64,000 nucleotides of DNA from assembly GCF_900099995.1 (NCBI RefSeq), contig NZ_FNCZ01000003.1, forward strand, positions 1 to 64,000. The letters are read 5' to 3'. Positions 27,249-35,213 of the stretch are shown here, piece by piece. The notes under the pieces are model-generated. The model was not told the DNA's origin. It did no database searches and saw only the letters and a list, made by a program, of their open reading frames with translations. The stretch is from Winogradskyella thalassocola. GTDB lineage: Bacteria > Bacteroidota > Bacteroidia > Flavobacteriales > Flavobacteriaceae. The translations under genes were made by a program, and so were the position numbers. Numbering within the stretch: position 1 is the first letter of the stretch; the number at the start of each line of letters is the position of its first letter.

Positions 27249-27279
27249 ATATGTTCAAAAAGATAATCAATATGTTCAA
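27249..27279. promoter_or_regulatory. Direct repeat of ATATGTTCAA, 21 bp apart: probable AraC-type operator
   Basis: ATATGTTCAA occurs at 27249-27258 and 27270-27279, exactly 21 bp start to start, in the gap between the AraC gene and the aldehyde dehydrogenase gene. A direct repeat with this spacing is what dimeric AraC-type activators such as AraC bind. The sites lie about 40 to 70 bp upstream of the AraC start and about 100-130 bp upstream of the dehydrogenase ATG. Confidence 0.6.
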
Positions 27280-27290
27280 GTTAATTGGGA

Positions 27291-27313
27291 TTTGATAAAA
27301 TAACTTTATCAAA
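27291..27313. promoter_or_regulatory. Inverted repeat TTTGATAAA-N5-TTTATCAAA
   Basis: Perfect 9-bp arms with spacer ATAAC, 11 bp downstream of the direct repeat and 63 bp before the aldehyde dehydrogenase ATG. It is close to the expected core promoter of the dehydrogenase, so a second regulator (a dimer binding a palindrome) may act here. Confidence 0.5.
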
Positions 27314-27376
27314 ACTAAAGTATAAATAATTTTTATGCTAAATAAATAAATAATTAACAATAAAACGTATTAAGGT

Positions 27377-28876
27377 ATGAGCTATTCTAAACCAGTATTT
27401 AAAGACAAGTATTCCAATTTTATAAACGGAAAATTTGTGCCACCAGTTGGAGGAGACTATTTTGAAAACACATCTCCGGTAGATGGAAGTGTCATTGCAA
27501 AATATCCAAGATCACAAAAAGAAGATGTAGAAAATGCCGTTGAAGCTGCAAATGCGGCAAAAGATGCTTGGGGAAATACATCAGCTGCAGAACGCGCAAG
27601 ACTTTTAAATAAGGTAGCAGATATTATAGAAGCCAATTTAGAAGAATTTGCCGTTGTTGAAACCTGTGATAATGGAAAGCCCATCCGAGAAACGCTAAAC
27701 GCGGATATTCCTTTAGCTGTAGATCATTGGCGTTATTTTGCTGCATGTATTAGAGCAGAAGAAGGAAGTGCTACTGAGTTAGATCAACATACCTTATCCA
27801 TGAATATTAAAGAACCATTAGGGGTTGTTGGTCAAATTATTCCTTGGAACTTTCCGTTATTAATGTTGTCGTGGAAATTACCTCCAGCATTAGCAACCGG
27901 TAACTGTGTGGTATTAAAGCCAGCAGAACAAACTCCTTCCTCAGCAACGTTATTAATGGAGAAAATTGCAGATGTGTTTCCTCCAGGTGTATTAAATGTT
28001 GTTCATGGGTTTGGTCCAGAAGCAGGAAAACCTTTAGCCTCGAGTTCTAAAATTGATAAAGTGGCGTTTACAGGAGAAACTACTACAGGACAATTAATTA
28101 TGCAATATGCCTCTAAAAACCTAAATCCAGTGACGATGGAGTTAGGAGGGAAATCGCCAAATGTGTTCTTTAATAGTGTGATGGATGAAGATGATGCCTT
28201 TTTAGATAAAGCCATTGAAGGAGCCGTTTTGTTTGCGTTTAATCAAGGTGAAGTATGTACTTGCCCTTCGAGAATTTTAGTGCAAGAAGATATTTATGAT
28301 GCTTTTATGGAACGCGTCGTTGCAAGAACAAAAGCTATTGTACAAACTAGTCCTTATGATATCAACTCAATGGTTGGGGCACAAGCGTCTAATGATCAAT
28401 ATGAAAAAATTCAGGCGTATTTTAAAATAGGTAAAGAAGAAGGAGCTAAAGTTTTAACAGGTGGTGAAGCTGCAAAGTTAGAGGGTGATTTAGCAAATGG
28501 TTATTACATTCAGCCTACAATTTTAGAAGGTCACAATAAGATGAGAGTTTTTCAAGAAGAGATTTTCGGTCCTGTGGTTTGTGTCACTAAATTTAAAGAT
28601 GAGGCTGAAGCCATAGAAATTGCTAACGATACGATGTATGGTCTTGGAGCAGGAGTTTGGACTAGAGATGCACATCAGTTATATCAAATACCGAGAGCGA
28701 TTAAAGCCGGCCGAGTTTGGGTAAATTGTTATCATGCTTATCCTGCTCATGCACCGTTTGGTGGTTATAAAAAATCTGGATTTGGTAGAGAGAATCATTT
28801 AATGATGATGAACCATTATAGACAAACTAAAAACATGTTAATCTCTTATGATAAAAACAAATTAGGTTTCTTTTAG
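27377..28876 (+). CDS. Aldehyde dehydrogenase, acetaldehyde-type
   Basis: A 499-residue NAD(P)-dependent aldehyde dehydrogenase. The cofactor/active-site residues are seen: [29 protein letters not shown] (general base E near 258), and the catalytic cysteine in [12 protein letters not shown] near 294. The extra Cys two residues away is a hallmark of the AldA/ExaC acetaldehyde group. Coupled with DUF779 and acetyl-CoA synthetase downstream, it most likely oxidises acetaldehyde to acetate. A terminator-like hairpin lies just after the stop. Confidence 0.92.
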   Translation: MSYSKPVFKDKYSNFINGKFVPPVGGDYFENTSPVDGSVIAKYPRSQKEDVENAVEAANAAKDAWGNTSAAERARLLNKVADIIEANLEEFAVVETCDNGKPIRETLNADIPLAVDHWRYFAACIRAEEGSATELDQHTLSMNIKEPLGVVGQIIPWNFPLLMLSWKLPPALATGNCVVLKPAEQTPSSATLLMEKIADVFPPGVLNVVHGFGPEAGKPLASSSKIDKVAFTGETTTGQLIMQYASKNLNPVTMELGGKSPNVFFNSVMDEDDAFLDKAIEGAVLFAFNQGEVCTCPSRILVQEDIYDAFMERVVARTKAIVQTSPYDINSMVGAQASNDQYEKIQAYFKIGKEEGAKVLTGGEAAKLEGDLANGYYIQPTILEGHNKMRVFQEEIFGPVVCVTKFKDEAEAIEIANDTMYGLGAGVWTRDAHQLYQIPRAIKAGRVWVNCYHAYPAHAPFGGYKKSGFGRENHLMMMNHYRQTKNMLISYDKNKLGFF

Positions 28877-28897
28877 CATTATATTAATAGCTGATTA

Positions 28898-28932
28898 GGG
28901 CTGGATTAGAATATTTAATTCAGTCCTTTTTA
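28898..28932 (+). terminator. Terminator or attenuator after the aldehyde dehydrogenase gene
   Basis: Stem GGGCTGGATT / AATTCAGTCC (two G-U pairs) with a 9-nt loop, followed by a T-run. It lies in the 90-bp gap before DUF779, so it could limit read-through to the downstream genes. Confidence 0.65.
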
Positions 28933-28966
28933 ATGAACTCAACTTCAATTCTAAATATAAAAGACT

Positions 28967-29323
28967 ATGAAACGCGTAGAAATTACAGAGAAAGCGGCAG
29001 AAATCGTAAGGCAGTTACAAGCTAAACATGGAGATTTAATTTTTCATCAAAGTGGAGGTTGCTGTGATGGGTCTGCACCGATGATTTTTGAAAAAGGAGA
29101 TATGTATTTAGATGAAAGTGATATTCTTTTAGGTGAAGTTGAAGGAGTGAATTTTTATATGAACCAAGATCAGTTCGAATATTGGAAGCATACCCACTTG
29201 ACTGTTAATGTTACTGAAGGTCGTGGTGCTAGCTTTTCATTAGAGATTCCATTAGGTCTTCGGTTTTTAATTCATTCGCGTTTATTAACAGAGGAAGAAG
29301 CTTCTTTTTTCAATCCAAAATAA
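28967..29323 (+). CDS. DUF779 family protein
   Basis: The 118-residue protein belongs to DUF779 (PF05610): the motif HQSGGCCDGSAPM near residue 28 with a conserved CC pair, a central EVEGVNFYMNQDQFEYWKHT region and the end FLIHSRLLTEEE. DUF779 genes sit beside acetaldehyde dehydrogenases in many bacteria; the double cysteine suggests metal binding or redox help for the dehydrogenase, but no function is proven. It is 90 bp after the dehydrogenase and 35 bp before acs. Confidence 0.92.
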   Translation: MKRVEITEKAAEIVRQLQAKHGDLIFHQSGGCCDGSAPMIFEKGDMYLDESDILLGEVEGVNFYMNQDQFEYWKHTHLTVNVTEGRGASFSLEIPLGLRFLIHSRLLTEEEASFFNPK

Positions 29324-29358
29324 CTATCTTTTTAGCGCCAAAAAACTAATTAATACAT

Positions 29359-31266
29359 ATGAGTAATTACCACATTAAACAATTTGAAGAATATTTTCAA
29401 GTCTATAGAAAATCAGTACGTAATCCAGAACAATTTTGGGAAGAAATAGCTGAAGAACATTTTACATGGAAAAAGCGATGGTCTAATGTTTTAAGTTATG
29501 ACTTTAAGAAAGCTGAATTCAAATGGTTCGAAGATGCTAAGCTTAATATTACAGAAAACTGTATAGATAGACATCTACATACCAGAGGTGATAAAACGGC
29601 TATTTTATTTCAGCCTAACAATCCAGATGAAGAAGCAGAGCATATCTCTTACAGGCATTTGCATGAACGTGTTTGTAAATTGGCGAATGTGTTAAAAGAT
29701 AAGGGTGTTAAAAAAGGAGATGTCGTTTGTGTTTACTTACCAATGATACCAGAATTAGCAATTTCAATTTTAGCATGTGCACGGATAGGTGCTATTCATT
29801 CTGTCATTTTTGCGGGCTTTTCTGCAACAGCAATATCGTCTCGAATTAATGATTGTAACGCCAAAATGGTAATAACCTCAGACGGTTCATATCGAGGCTC
29901 TAAAACAATTGACTTAAAAGGAATTGTAGATGAAGCTCTAAATGATACACCAAGTATAGAATCTGTTTTGGTTGTGAACCGAATTAATTCAGATGTATAT
30001 ATGAAAGAGGGGCCTGATGTTTGGTTGCAGCCACTTTTAGATGATGCTTATGCAGAATGTACTGCCGAAGTTATGGACGCGGAAGACCCGTTATTTATTT
30101 TATACACATCGGGCTCAACAGGAAAACCCAAGGGTATGGTTCATACCATTGGAGGTTATATGGTTTATACGGCTTATACGTTTAAAAATGTTTTTCAATA
30201 TCGTGATAATGACGTGTTTTGGTGTACTGCAGATATAGGTTGGATTACTGGTCATAGCTATATTGTTTATGGACCTCTAGCAAATGGTGCTACATCTGTA
30301 ATGTTTGAAGGTGTGCCGAGTTATCCAGATTACGGACGTTTTTGGGATATTGTAGAGAAACATAAAGTCACACAATTTTATACCGCACCAACGGCTATTA
30401 GGGCTTTAGCAAAACAAGGATCTGAATTTGTTGAAAAATATGATTTATCATCATTAAAAGTGTTAGGATCTGTTGGAGAACCTATAAACGAAGAGGCATG
30501 GCACTGGTACGATGAAAACGTCGGAAAAAAGAAGAGTCCGATTGTAGATACGTGGTGGCAAACCGAAACAGGAGGTATTATGATTACACCAATTCCTTTT
30601 TCTACTCCAACAAAACCAACTTATGCAACCTTACCATTTATTGGTGTTCAACCAGCATTAATGGATGAGAATGGTCAAGAGCTAAAAGGTAATCAAGTGG
30701 AAGGACGTTTGTGTATTAAATTTCCTTGGCCAGCGATGGCAAGAACGATTTGGGGAAATCATAAACGTTACCAGGATACATATTTCTCTGCTTATGATAA
30801 TATGTATTTTACAGGAGATGGTGCCTTAAGAGATGAGGTTGGTTATTATAGAATCACAGGTCGAGTAGATGATGTCATTATAGTTTCTGGTCATAATTTA
30901 GGAACAGCTCCTATTGAAGATGCCATTAATGAGCATCCAGCGGTGTCAGAATCTGCCATTGTAGGTTTTCCACATGATGTTAAAGGAAATGCATTATATG
31001 GTTATGTCACCTTGAAGGATGTTGGTGAGAGTAGAGATCATGGAAATTTAAGAATGGAAATTAATCAGCTTATTACAGATCGTATAGGACCAATAGCCAA
31101 ACTCGATAAAATTCAATTTACAGAAGCATTGCCGAAAACCAGATCGGGTAAAATTATGCGTCGTATTTTAAGAAAGATTGCAGCTAATGAAACGGATCAA
31201 TTAGGCGATACAAGTACATTATTGAATCCTGAAGTCGTTCAGGATATTATTAATAATGTGAAATAA
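29359..31266 (+). CDS. acs: Acetate-CoA ligase (acetyl-CoA synthetase)
   Basis: The 635-residue ANL-superfamily enzyme converts acetate, ATP and CoA into acetyl-CoA through acetyl-AMP. Seen: N-terminal domain with FWEEIAEEHFTWKKRW, P-loop YTSGSTGKPKGMVH near residue 250, motif WWQTETGGIM, and the C-terminal PKTRSGKIMRRIL with the lysine (near 600) that is acetylated for control by Gcn5-like acetylases and sirtuins. Length is normal. It completes an acetaldehyde to acetyl-CoA route with the genes before it. Confidence 0.96.
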   Translation: MSNYHIKQFEEYFQVYRKSVRNPEQFWEEIAEEHFTWKKRWSNVLSYDFKKAEFKWFEDAKLNITENCIDRHLHTRGDKTAILFQPNNPDEEAEHISYRHLHERVCKLANVLKDKGVKKGDVVCVYLPMIPELAISILACARIGAIHSVIFAGFSATAISSRINDCNAKMVITSDGSYRGSKTIDLKGIVDEALNDTPSIESVLVVNRINSDVYMKEGPDVWLQPLLDDAYAECTAEVMDAEDPLFILYTSGSTGKPKGMVHTIGGYMVYTAYTFKNVFQYRDNDVFWCTADIGWITGHSYIVYGPLANGATSVMFEGVPSYPDYGRFWDIVEKHKVTQFYTAPTAIRALAKQGSEFVEKYDLSSLKVLGSVGEPINEEAWHWYDENVGKKKSPIVDTWWQTETGGIMITPIPFSTPTKPTYATLPFIGVQPALMDENGQELKGNQVEGRLCIKFPWPAMARTIWGNHKRYQDTYFSAYDNMYFTGDGALRDEVGYYRITGRVDDVIIVSGHNLGTAPIEDAINEHPAVSESAIVGFPHDVKGNALYGYVTLKDVGESRDHGNLRMEINQLITDRIGPIAKLDKIQFTEALPKTRSGKIMRRILRKIAANETDQLGDTSTLLNPEVVQDIINNVK

Positions 31267-31286
31267 AGTGTATTCAGACTAAATTT

Positions 31287-31326
31287 AAAATCCAAAACTT
31301 AAATTAAGTTTTGGATTTTTTTTGTT
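31287..31326 (+). terminator. Terminator of acs
   Basis: Stem AATCCAAAACTT / AAGTTTTGGATT with loop AAATT (31289-31317), then T8. Strong intrinsic terminator. Confidence 0.9.
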
Positions 31327-31346
31327 TTTGAAACCGTAGGGTTTAT

Positions 31347-31502
31347 CTATTCAGATTTAGACTCTTTTGATTTTTGAACAATAGCTTTTAAACGTGCTTT
31401 GCGCTCTTCAACTTGAGACTTTTTCTTATTCTTTATCTGATTAATAAGTTTCGTATGTTTGGCTTTGTTATTTGTGTTTTTCTCTTTGCCTTGTTTTGCC
31501 AT
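31347..31502 (-). CDS. Small lysine-rich basic protein (51 residues)
   Basis: An ATG at 31502 opens a 51-codon frame ending in TAG at 31349. The product, beginning MAKQGKEKNTNNKAK, is about one third lysine with no hydrophobic stretch; it is predicted to be a charged coil (QIKNKKKSQVEERKARLKAI). Short basic proteins of this sort in Bacteroidota are annotated hypothetical and may bind nucleic acid. It stands alone in the gap between acs and the HAD gene; expression is unproven. Confidence 0.5.
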   Translation of the reverse strand: MAKQGKEKNTNNKAKHTKLINQIKNKKKSQVEERKARLKAIVQKSKESKSE

Positions 31503-31602
31503 TGTTTTTGAAATTGTTTTCAGAGTGTAAAACTAAGCATAATTTAATATATACATAATAGTATTGTTTAGTTCTTAGATTTAAGAATACCATTTACTTT
31601 TT

Positions 31603-31610
31603 TATCTTCG
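31603..31610 (+). promoter_or_regulatory. Possible -7 box of the HAD gene
   Basis: TATCTTCG (common variant of TAnnTTTG) lies 20 bp before the ATG at 31630. Confidence 0.4.
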
Positions 31611-31629
31611 CTTCAAATTAAAAAATGTT

Positions 31630-32292
31630 ATGCTAAAAGCAGTATTATTTGATATGGATGGTGTCATTGTTGACACGGAACCTTTACATCGTAAAGCGTA
31701 TTATCAAATGTTCAATGATGTTAATATCGAAGTAGATGATTTACTTTATGAATCTTTTACGGGGCAATCTACCATCAATATTTGTAAACGTTTAGTCGAT
31801 CATTTTAATTTGAATGACGAACCGGAGCAGCTAGTTAGTATTAAACGAAAGCATTTTAAATTCTTGTTTGAAAACGATTCAGACCTCACCTTAATTGAAG
31901 GTGTTTTAGATCGTATAAAAGATTACCATTCTAACGGTTTAAAATTAGTTGTGGCATCATCTGCATCTATGCCAAATATAAACCGCATCTTTAATCGTTT
32001 TGAATTGAATCAATTCTTCATCGGTAAATTTAGTGGAGCCGATTTAGAAAAATCAAAACCACATCCAGAAATCTTTATTAAAGCTGCAGAACACACCGGA
32101 TTCGATAAAAAGGAATGTATGGTGATTGAAGATTCTACCAATGGTATAAAAGCAGCACATTCCGCAGGTATTTTTTGTGCAGGTTTTAAAAGTGAACATT
32201 CATCAGGTCAAGATTACACAAAAGCTAATGTTGTGATTTCTGATTTTAAAGAATTGGCGTATTCAAAAGAGCACCTCTTTTTTAAGCATTAA
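31630..32292 (+). CDS. HAD-family phosphatase, beta-phosphoglucomutase-like
   Basis: A 220-residue HAD protein with motif I DMDGVIVDTEPLH at residues 8-20, motif II serine in VVASSASMPN, lysine in SKPHPEIF and motif IV MVIEDSTNG. The four-helix cap between about 18 and 85 marks subfamily I as in PgmB/YcjU. The second aspartate (DxD) is present, so phosphatase or mutase activity is feasible. Substrate not predictable. It stands alone. Confidence 0.9.
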   Translation: MLKAVLFDMDGVIVDTEPLHRKAYYQMFNDVNIEVDDLLYESFTGQSTINICKRLVDHFNLNDEPEQLVSIKRKHFKFLFENDSDLTLIEGVLDRIKDYHSNGLKLVVASSASMPNINRIFNRFELNQFFIGKFSGADLEKSKPHPEIFIKAAEHTGFDKKECMVIEDSTNGIKAAHSAGIFCAGFKSEHSSGQDYTKANVVISDFKELAYSKEHLFFKH

Positions 32293-32545
32293 TGTTAGCC
32301 TAGTATAGTTTTTAAATTGATATAGCTAGTGCTATTTATGTCTTATTAATGTCATTTGTTTTTATTCTGTTTTCTATTGCTTCGATAGGTTCTCGACGCA
32401 ATTGGTGTATAAATTTTTAATATTTTATGTAACAAGGGTATGTGTTAACTAGTTGTTATATAGTGACTTGTCTATATGTGTGTCTTATTTAGATATTTCT
32501 TATCTTGTACAGTGTCAAACTTATATTAACAAACAACTCATCATT

Positions 32546-35134
32546 ATGAATATCAAAAAACGAATTGCCTTTAGACTTTTGTCTTTAGCGTTACTTGCGT
32601 GTGCGTTTATAGTACCACAAAATTTAGAAGCTCAGCGTAAAAAGAAAGACAAAAAGAGTAAAACGGAAGCGCCTGCGCCAAAACCAAAAAAGGAAAAATC
32701 AATAAAAGATCTTACCAAGTCAAGCAAAAAGATAGAAGGCCTTTTTACAATGTATAGAGATACCATTACAGGTAGTTTACAGATGGTGGTCAGTGAAGCG
32801 CATTTAGATAAAGATTATATTCATTTTAACCAAGTTTCAAATGGAGTTACTGATGCTGGTCGATTTAGAGGGGCCTATGGAGGTTCAAAAGTTTTTAAGG
32901 TAAAGAAGTACTATGATAAAATAGAATTTGTATCTCAAAATACATCCTTTTATTTTGATCCCGAAAGTGCGATTTCTAAATCTAAAGACGCCAATACGAG
33001 CGAAGGTATTATGGCAACTGTAAAAATTGAAGCACATGATAAAAAAGAGGGTTTATATTTAATAAAAGCAGATGGTTTATTTTTAAAAGAAACGTTTACG
33101 CAAGTTAAACCACCTCGTTTTCCAGGCTCTAGTCCAATGGCTTTTAGTCTTGGTAATCTTGATAAGACAAAAACAAAAATTAATTCGATCAATAATTATG
33201 AAGATAACACAAACCTTGAGGTTGAATATGTATACTCAAGTCCTTCAGTATTAAATGGTGGGTCTCAAGCTATAGCCGATGGTAGAAACGTAAGTATTAA
33301 GGTGTTTCATAGTTTAATTGCCATGCCAGATAACGGCTATGAGCCTCTGTTTGATGACCCAAGAGTCGGTTATTTTACAACCCAAGTTAACGACCAAACG
33401 GCTACTAATTCCGCACCATATAAAGATTTAGTACACCGTTGGAATTTAATTAAAAAAGATCCTGAAGCAGCAATCTCAGAGCCGGTTAAACCTATTACGT
33501 GGTGGATGGAGAATTCTACACCTGTAGAGTGGAGAGAAACAATTACACAAGGAGTTTTAGAATGGAATAAAGCGTTTGAAAAAGCAGGATTTAAAAATGC
33601 AATGGTCGTAAAAATGCAACCAGATGATGCTGATTGGGATGCTGGAGATATTAACTATAATGTATTACGTTGGACGTCTTCACCAAACCCACCTTTTGGA
33701 GGATATGGACCTAGTTTTGTGAATCCAAAAACGGGAGAAATAATTGGTGCTGATGTTATGTTAGAATATGTGCATTTTACGAATAGAGTGTTCTACGATC
33801 AATTATTTGATTTAGCAAAAGCAGATACTGAATTTGATGCATCAGAGTATTTAAAAAAGAATAAAGTATTATGTTCTTTTGGTCATGTAATGCACGAAAA
33901 CACCTTATTTGGGCAAGCATTAATTGAAACTACAGGGGGATCAGATTTAGAAATGTCTCGTATGAAAAAAGAATCGATGCTAGCTTTAATTATGCATGAG
34001 GTTGGGCATACACTTGGACTTAATCATAATATGAAAGCAAGTCAATTATTTTCACCTGAGGAATTAGCAGACAAAGAATTTATAGAAGGGAAATGTTTAA
34101 CTGGTTCTGTTATGGATTACGCAGGTATTAATATTACTAACGACAGAGCTAAGCAAGGTCAATATTACGATACATCTGTTGGGCCTTATGATGTTTGGGC
34201 AATTCAGTTTGGATACACACCTTTTAAATCTGAAGGGGAAAAAGTAGCGTTGCTTAACAGAAGTACTGAACCAGAATTAATATTTGGTAATGATGCGGAT
34301 GATATGCGTGCACCAGGAAAAGCAATTGATCCTAGAGTGATGATTGGGGATTTGTCTAACGATCAAATTGGGTATTCTATTGATAGAATTAAGTTAGTCG
34401 ATAACATGATGAGTGATGTTAAAACTAAATTCGCTAAAACCGGAGAATCATATCAAGAATTAAGACGTGCTTATTACTTATTGAGTGGTCAACGTGCTAC
34501 TGCTGTTAATGTCATTTCAAGATTTATTGGTGGTGTTTATGTAGATAGAGCAATGATTGGGCAAGAAGGCGGTACGCAGCCGTTTACACCAGTTAGTCTA
34601 GAGGATCAAAAGCGTGCAATGAATGCTTTAACTAAATATGCTTTTGCGCCTACAGCTTTTAGTGCACCAAGTGAGTTATATAATGATTTAGCGATGCAAC
34701 GACGTGGTTTTGGTTTTATGAGAGGTACAGAAGATCCTAAAATTCATCAACAAGTATTAACGTATCAACAGAATGTATTGAGACATGTTTTGCATTATAA
34801 TACCTTACAGAGAATCACAGATAGTGAGTTGTATGGTAATGAATACAATTTATCTCAATTCATGACCGATTTAAACTCAGCCATTTTTAAAGCAGATATT
34901 TATAAAAATGTAAATTCGTTTAGACAAAATTTACAAATTTCTTATACCAATACACTTATTGATATGCTAACAGGAAAACAAAGTAGTCGTTATTCTAATA
35001 ATGCCAAATCGATGGCGCTTTATAATTTAAAGCAGATTAGAACTATGGCAACACCTAGTGGTAATGTCTCTAGTAAAGCGCATAAAGAGCACTTACGTAC
35101 ATTAATTGATAATGCACTTAAAGAAGTAAAATAA
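32546..35134 (+). CDS. Secreted zinc-dependent metalloprotease (DUF5117/DUF4953 type), first copy
   Basis: The open frame begins at 32453 but the ATG at 32546 starts a signal peptide (MNIKKRIAFRLLSLALLACA, cleavage after LEAQ), so I start there: 862 residues. After a lysine-rich linker come DUF5118/DUF5117 (about 60-390) and the zincin domain DUF4953 with HExxHxxGxxH: H484 in MHEVGHTLGLNH and the third ligand H494. It is a periplasmic or OM-associated protease of unknown substrate. A second copy lies at 39993-42395. A strong terminator follows. Confidence 0.88.
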   Translation: MNIKKRIAFRLLSLALLACAFIVPQNLEAQRKKKDKKSKTEAPAPKPKKEKSIKDLTKSSKKIEGLFTMYRDTITGSLQMVVSEAHLDKDYIHFNQVSNGVTDAGRFRGAYGGSKVFKVKKYYDKIEFVSQNTSFYFDPESAISKSKDANTSEGIMATVKIEAHDKKEGLYLIKADGLFLKETFTQVKPPRFPGSSPMAFSLGNLDKTKTKINSINNYEDNTNLEVEYVYSSPSVLNGGSQAIADGRNVSIKVFHSLIAMPDNGYEPLFDDPRVGYFTTQVNDQTATNSAPYKDLVHRWNLIKKDPEAAISEPVKPITWWMENSTPVEWRETITQGVLEWNKAFEKAGFKNAMVVKMQPDDADWDAGDINYNVLRWTSSPNPPFGGYGPSFVNPKTGEIIGADVMLEYVHFTNRVFYDQLFDLAKADTEFDASEYLKKNKVLCSFGHVMHENTLFGQALIETTGGSDLEMSRMKKESMLALIMHEVGHTLGLNHNMKASQLFSPEELADKEFIEGKCLTGSVMDYAGINITNDRAKQGQYYDTSVGPYDVWAIQFGYTPFKSEGEKVALLNRSTEPELIFGNDADDMRAPGKAIDPRVMIGDLSNDQIGYSIDRIKLVDNMMSDVKTKFAKTGESYQELRRAYYLLSGQRATAVNVISRFIGGVYVDRAMIGQEGGTQPFTPVSLEDQKRAMNALTKYAFAPTAFSAPSELYNDLAMQRRGFGFMRGTEDPKIHQQVLTYQQNVLRHVLHYNTLQRITDSELYGNEYNLSQFMTDLNSAIFKADIYKNVNSFRQNLQISYTNTLIDMLTGKQSSRYSNNAKSMALYNLKQIRTMATPSGNVSSKAHKEHLRTLIDNALKEVK

Positions 35135-35153
35135 TAACGAGACTTAAGCGCAT

Positions 35154-35200
35154 AAAAAAAGCACAAATTGCCGTTCATTTAGCAATTTGTGCTTTTATTT
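35154..35200. terminator. Bidirectional terminator
   Basis: Stem AGCACAAATTGC / GCAATTTGTGCT (35160-35193) with a 10-nt loop, flanked by A7 and T4, between convergent genes ending at 35134 and 35214. Confidence 0.9.
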
Positions 35201-35213
35201 TTAGGGTTTGTTT

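Noticed and set aside
31630-32292. Reading the HAD protein as a specific beta-phosphoglucomutase
   Set aside because: The family is broad; no maltose-phosphorylase or other partner is adjacent, so I left the substrate open.
32453-32545. Upstream extension of the first metalloprotease
   Set aside because: The signal peptide starts only at 32546; the upstream codons read as leader sequence.
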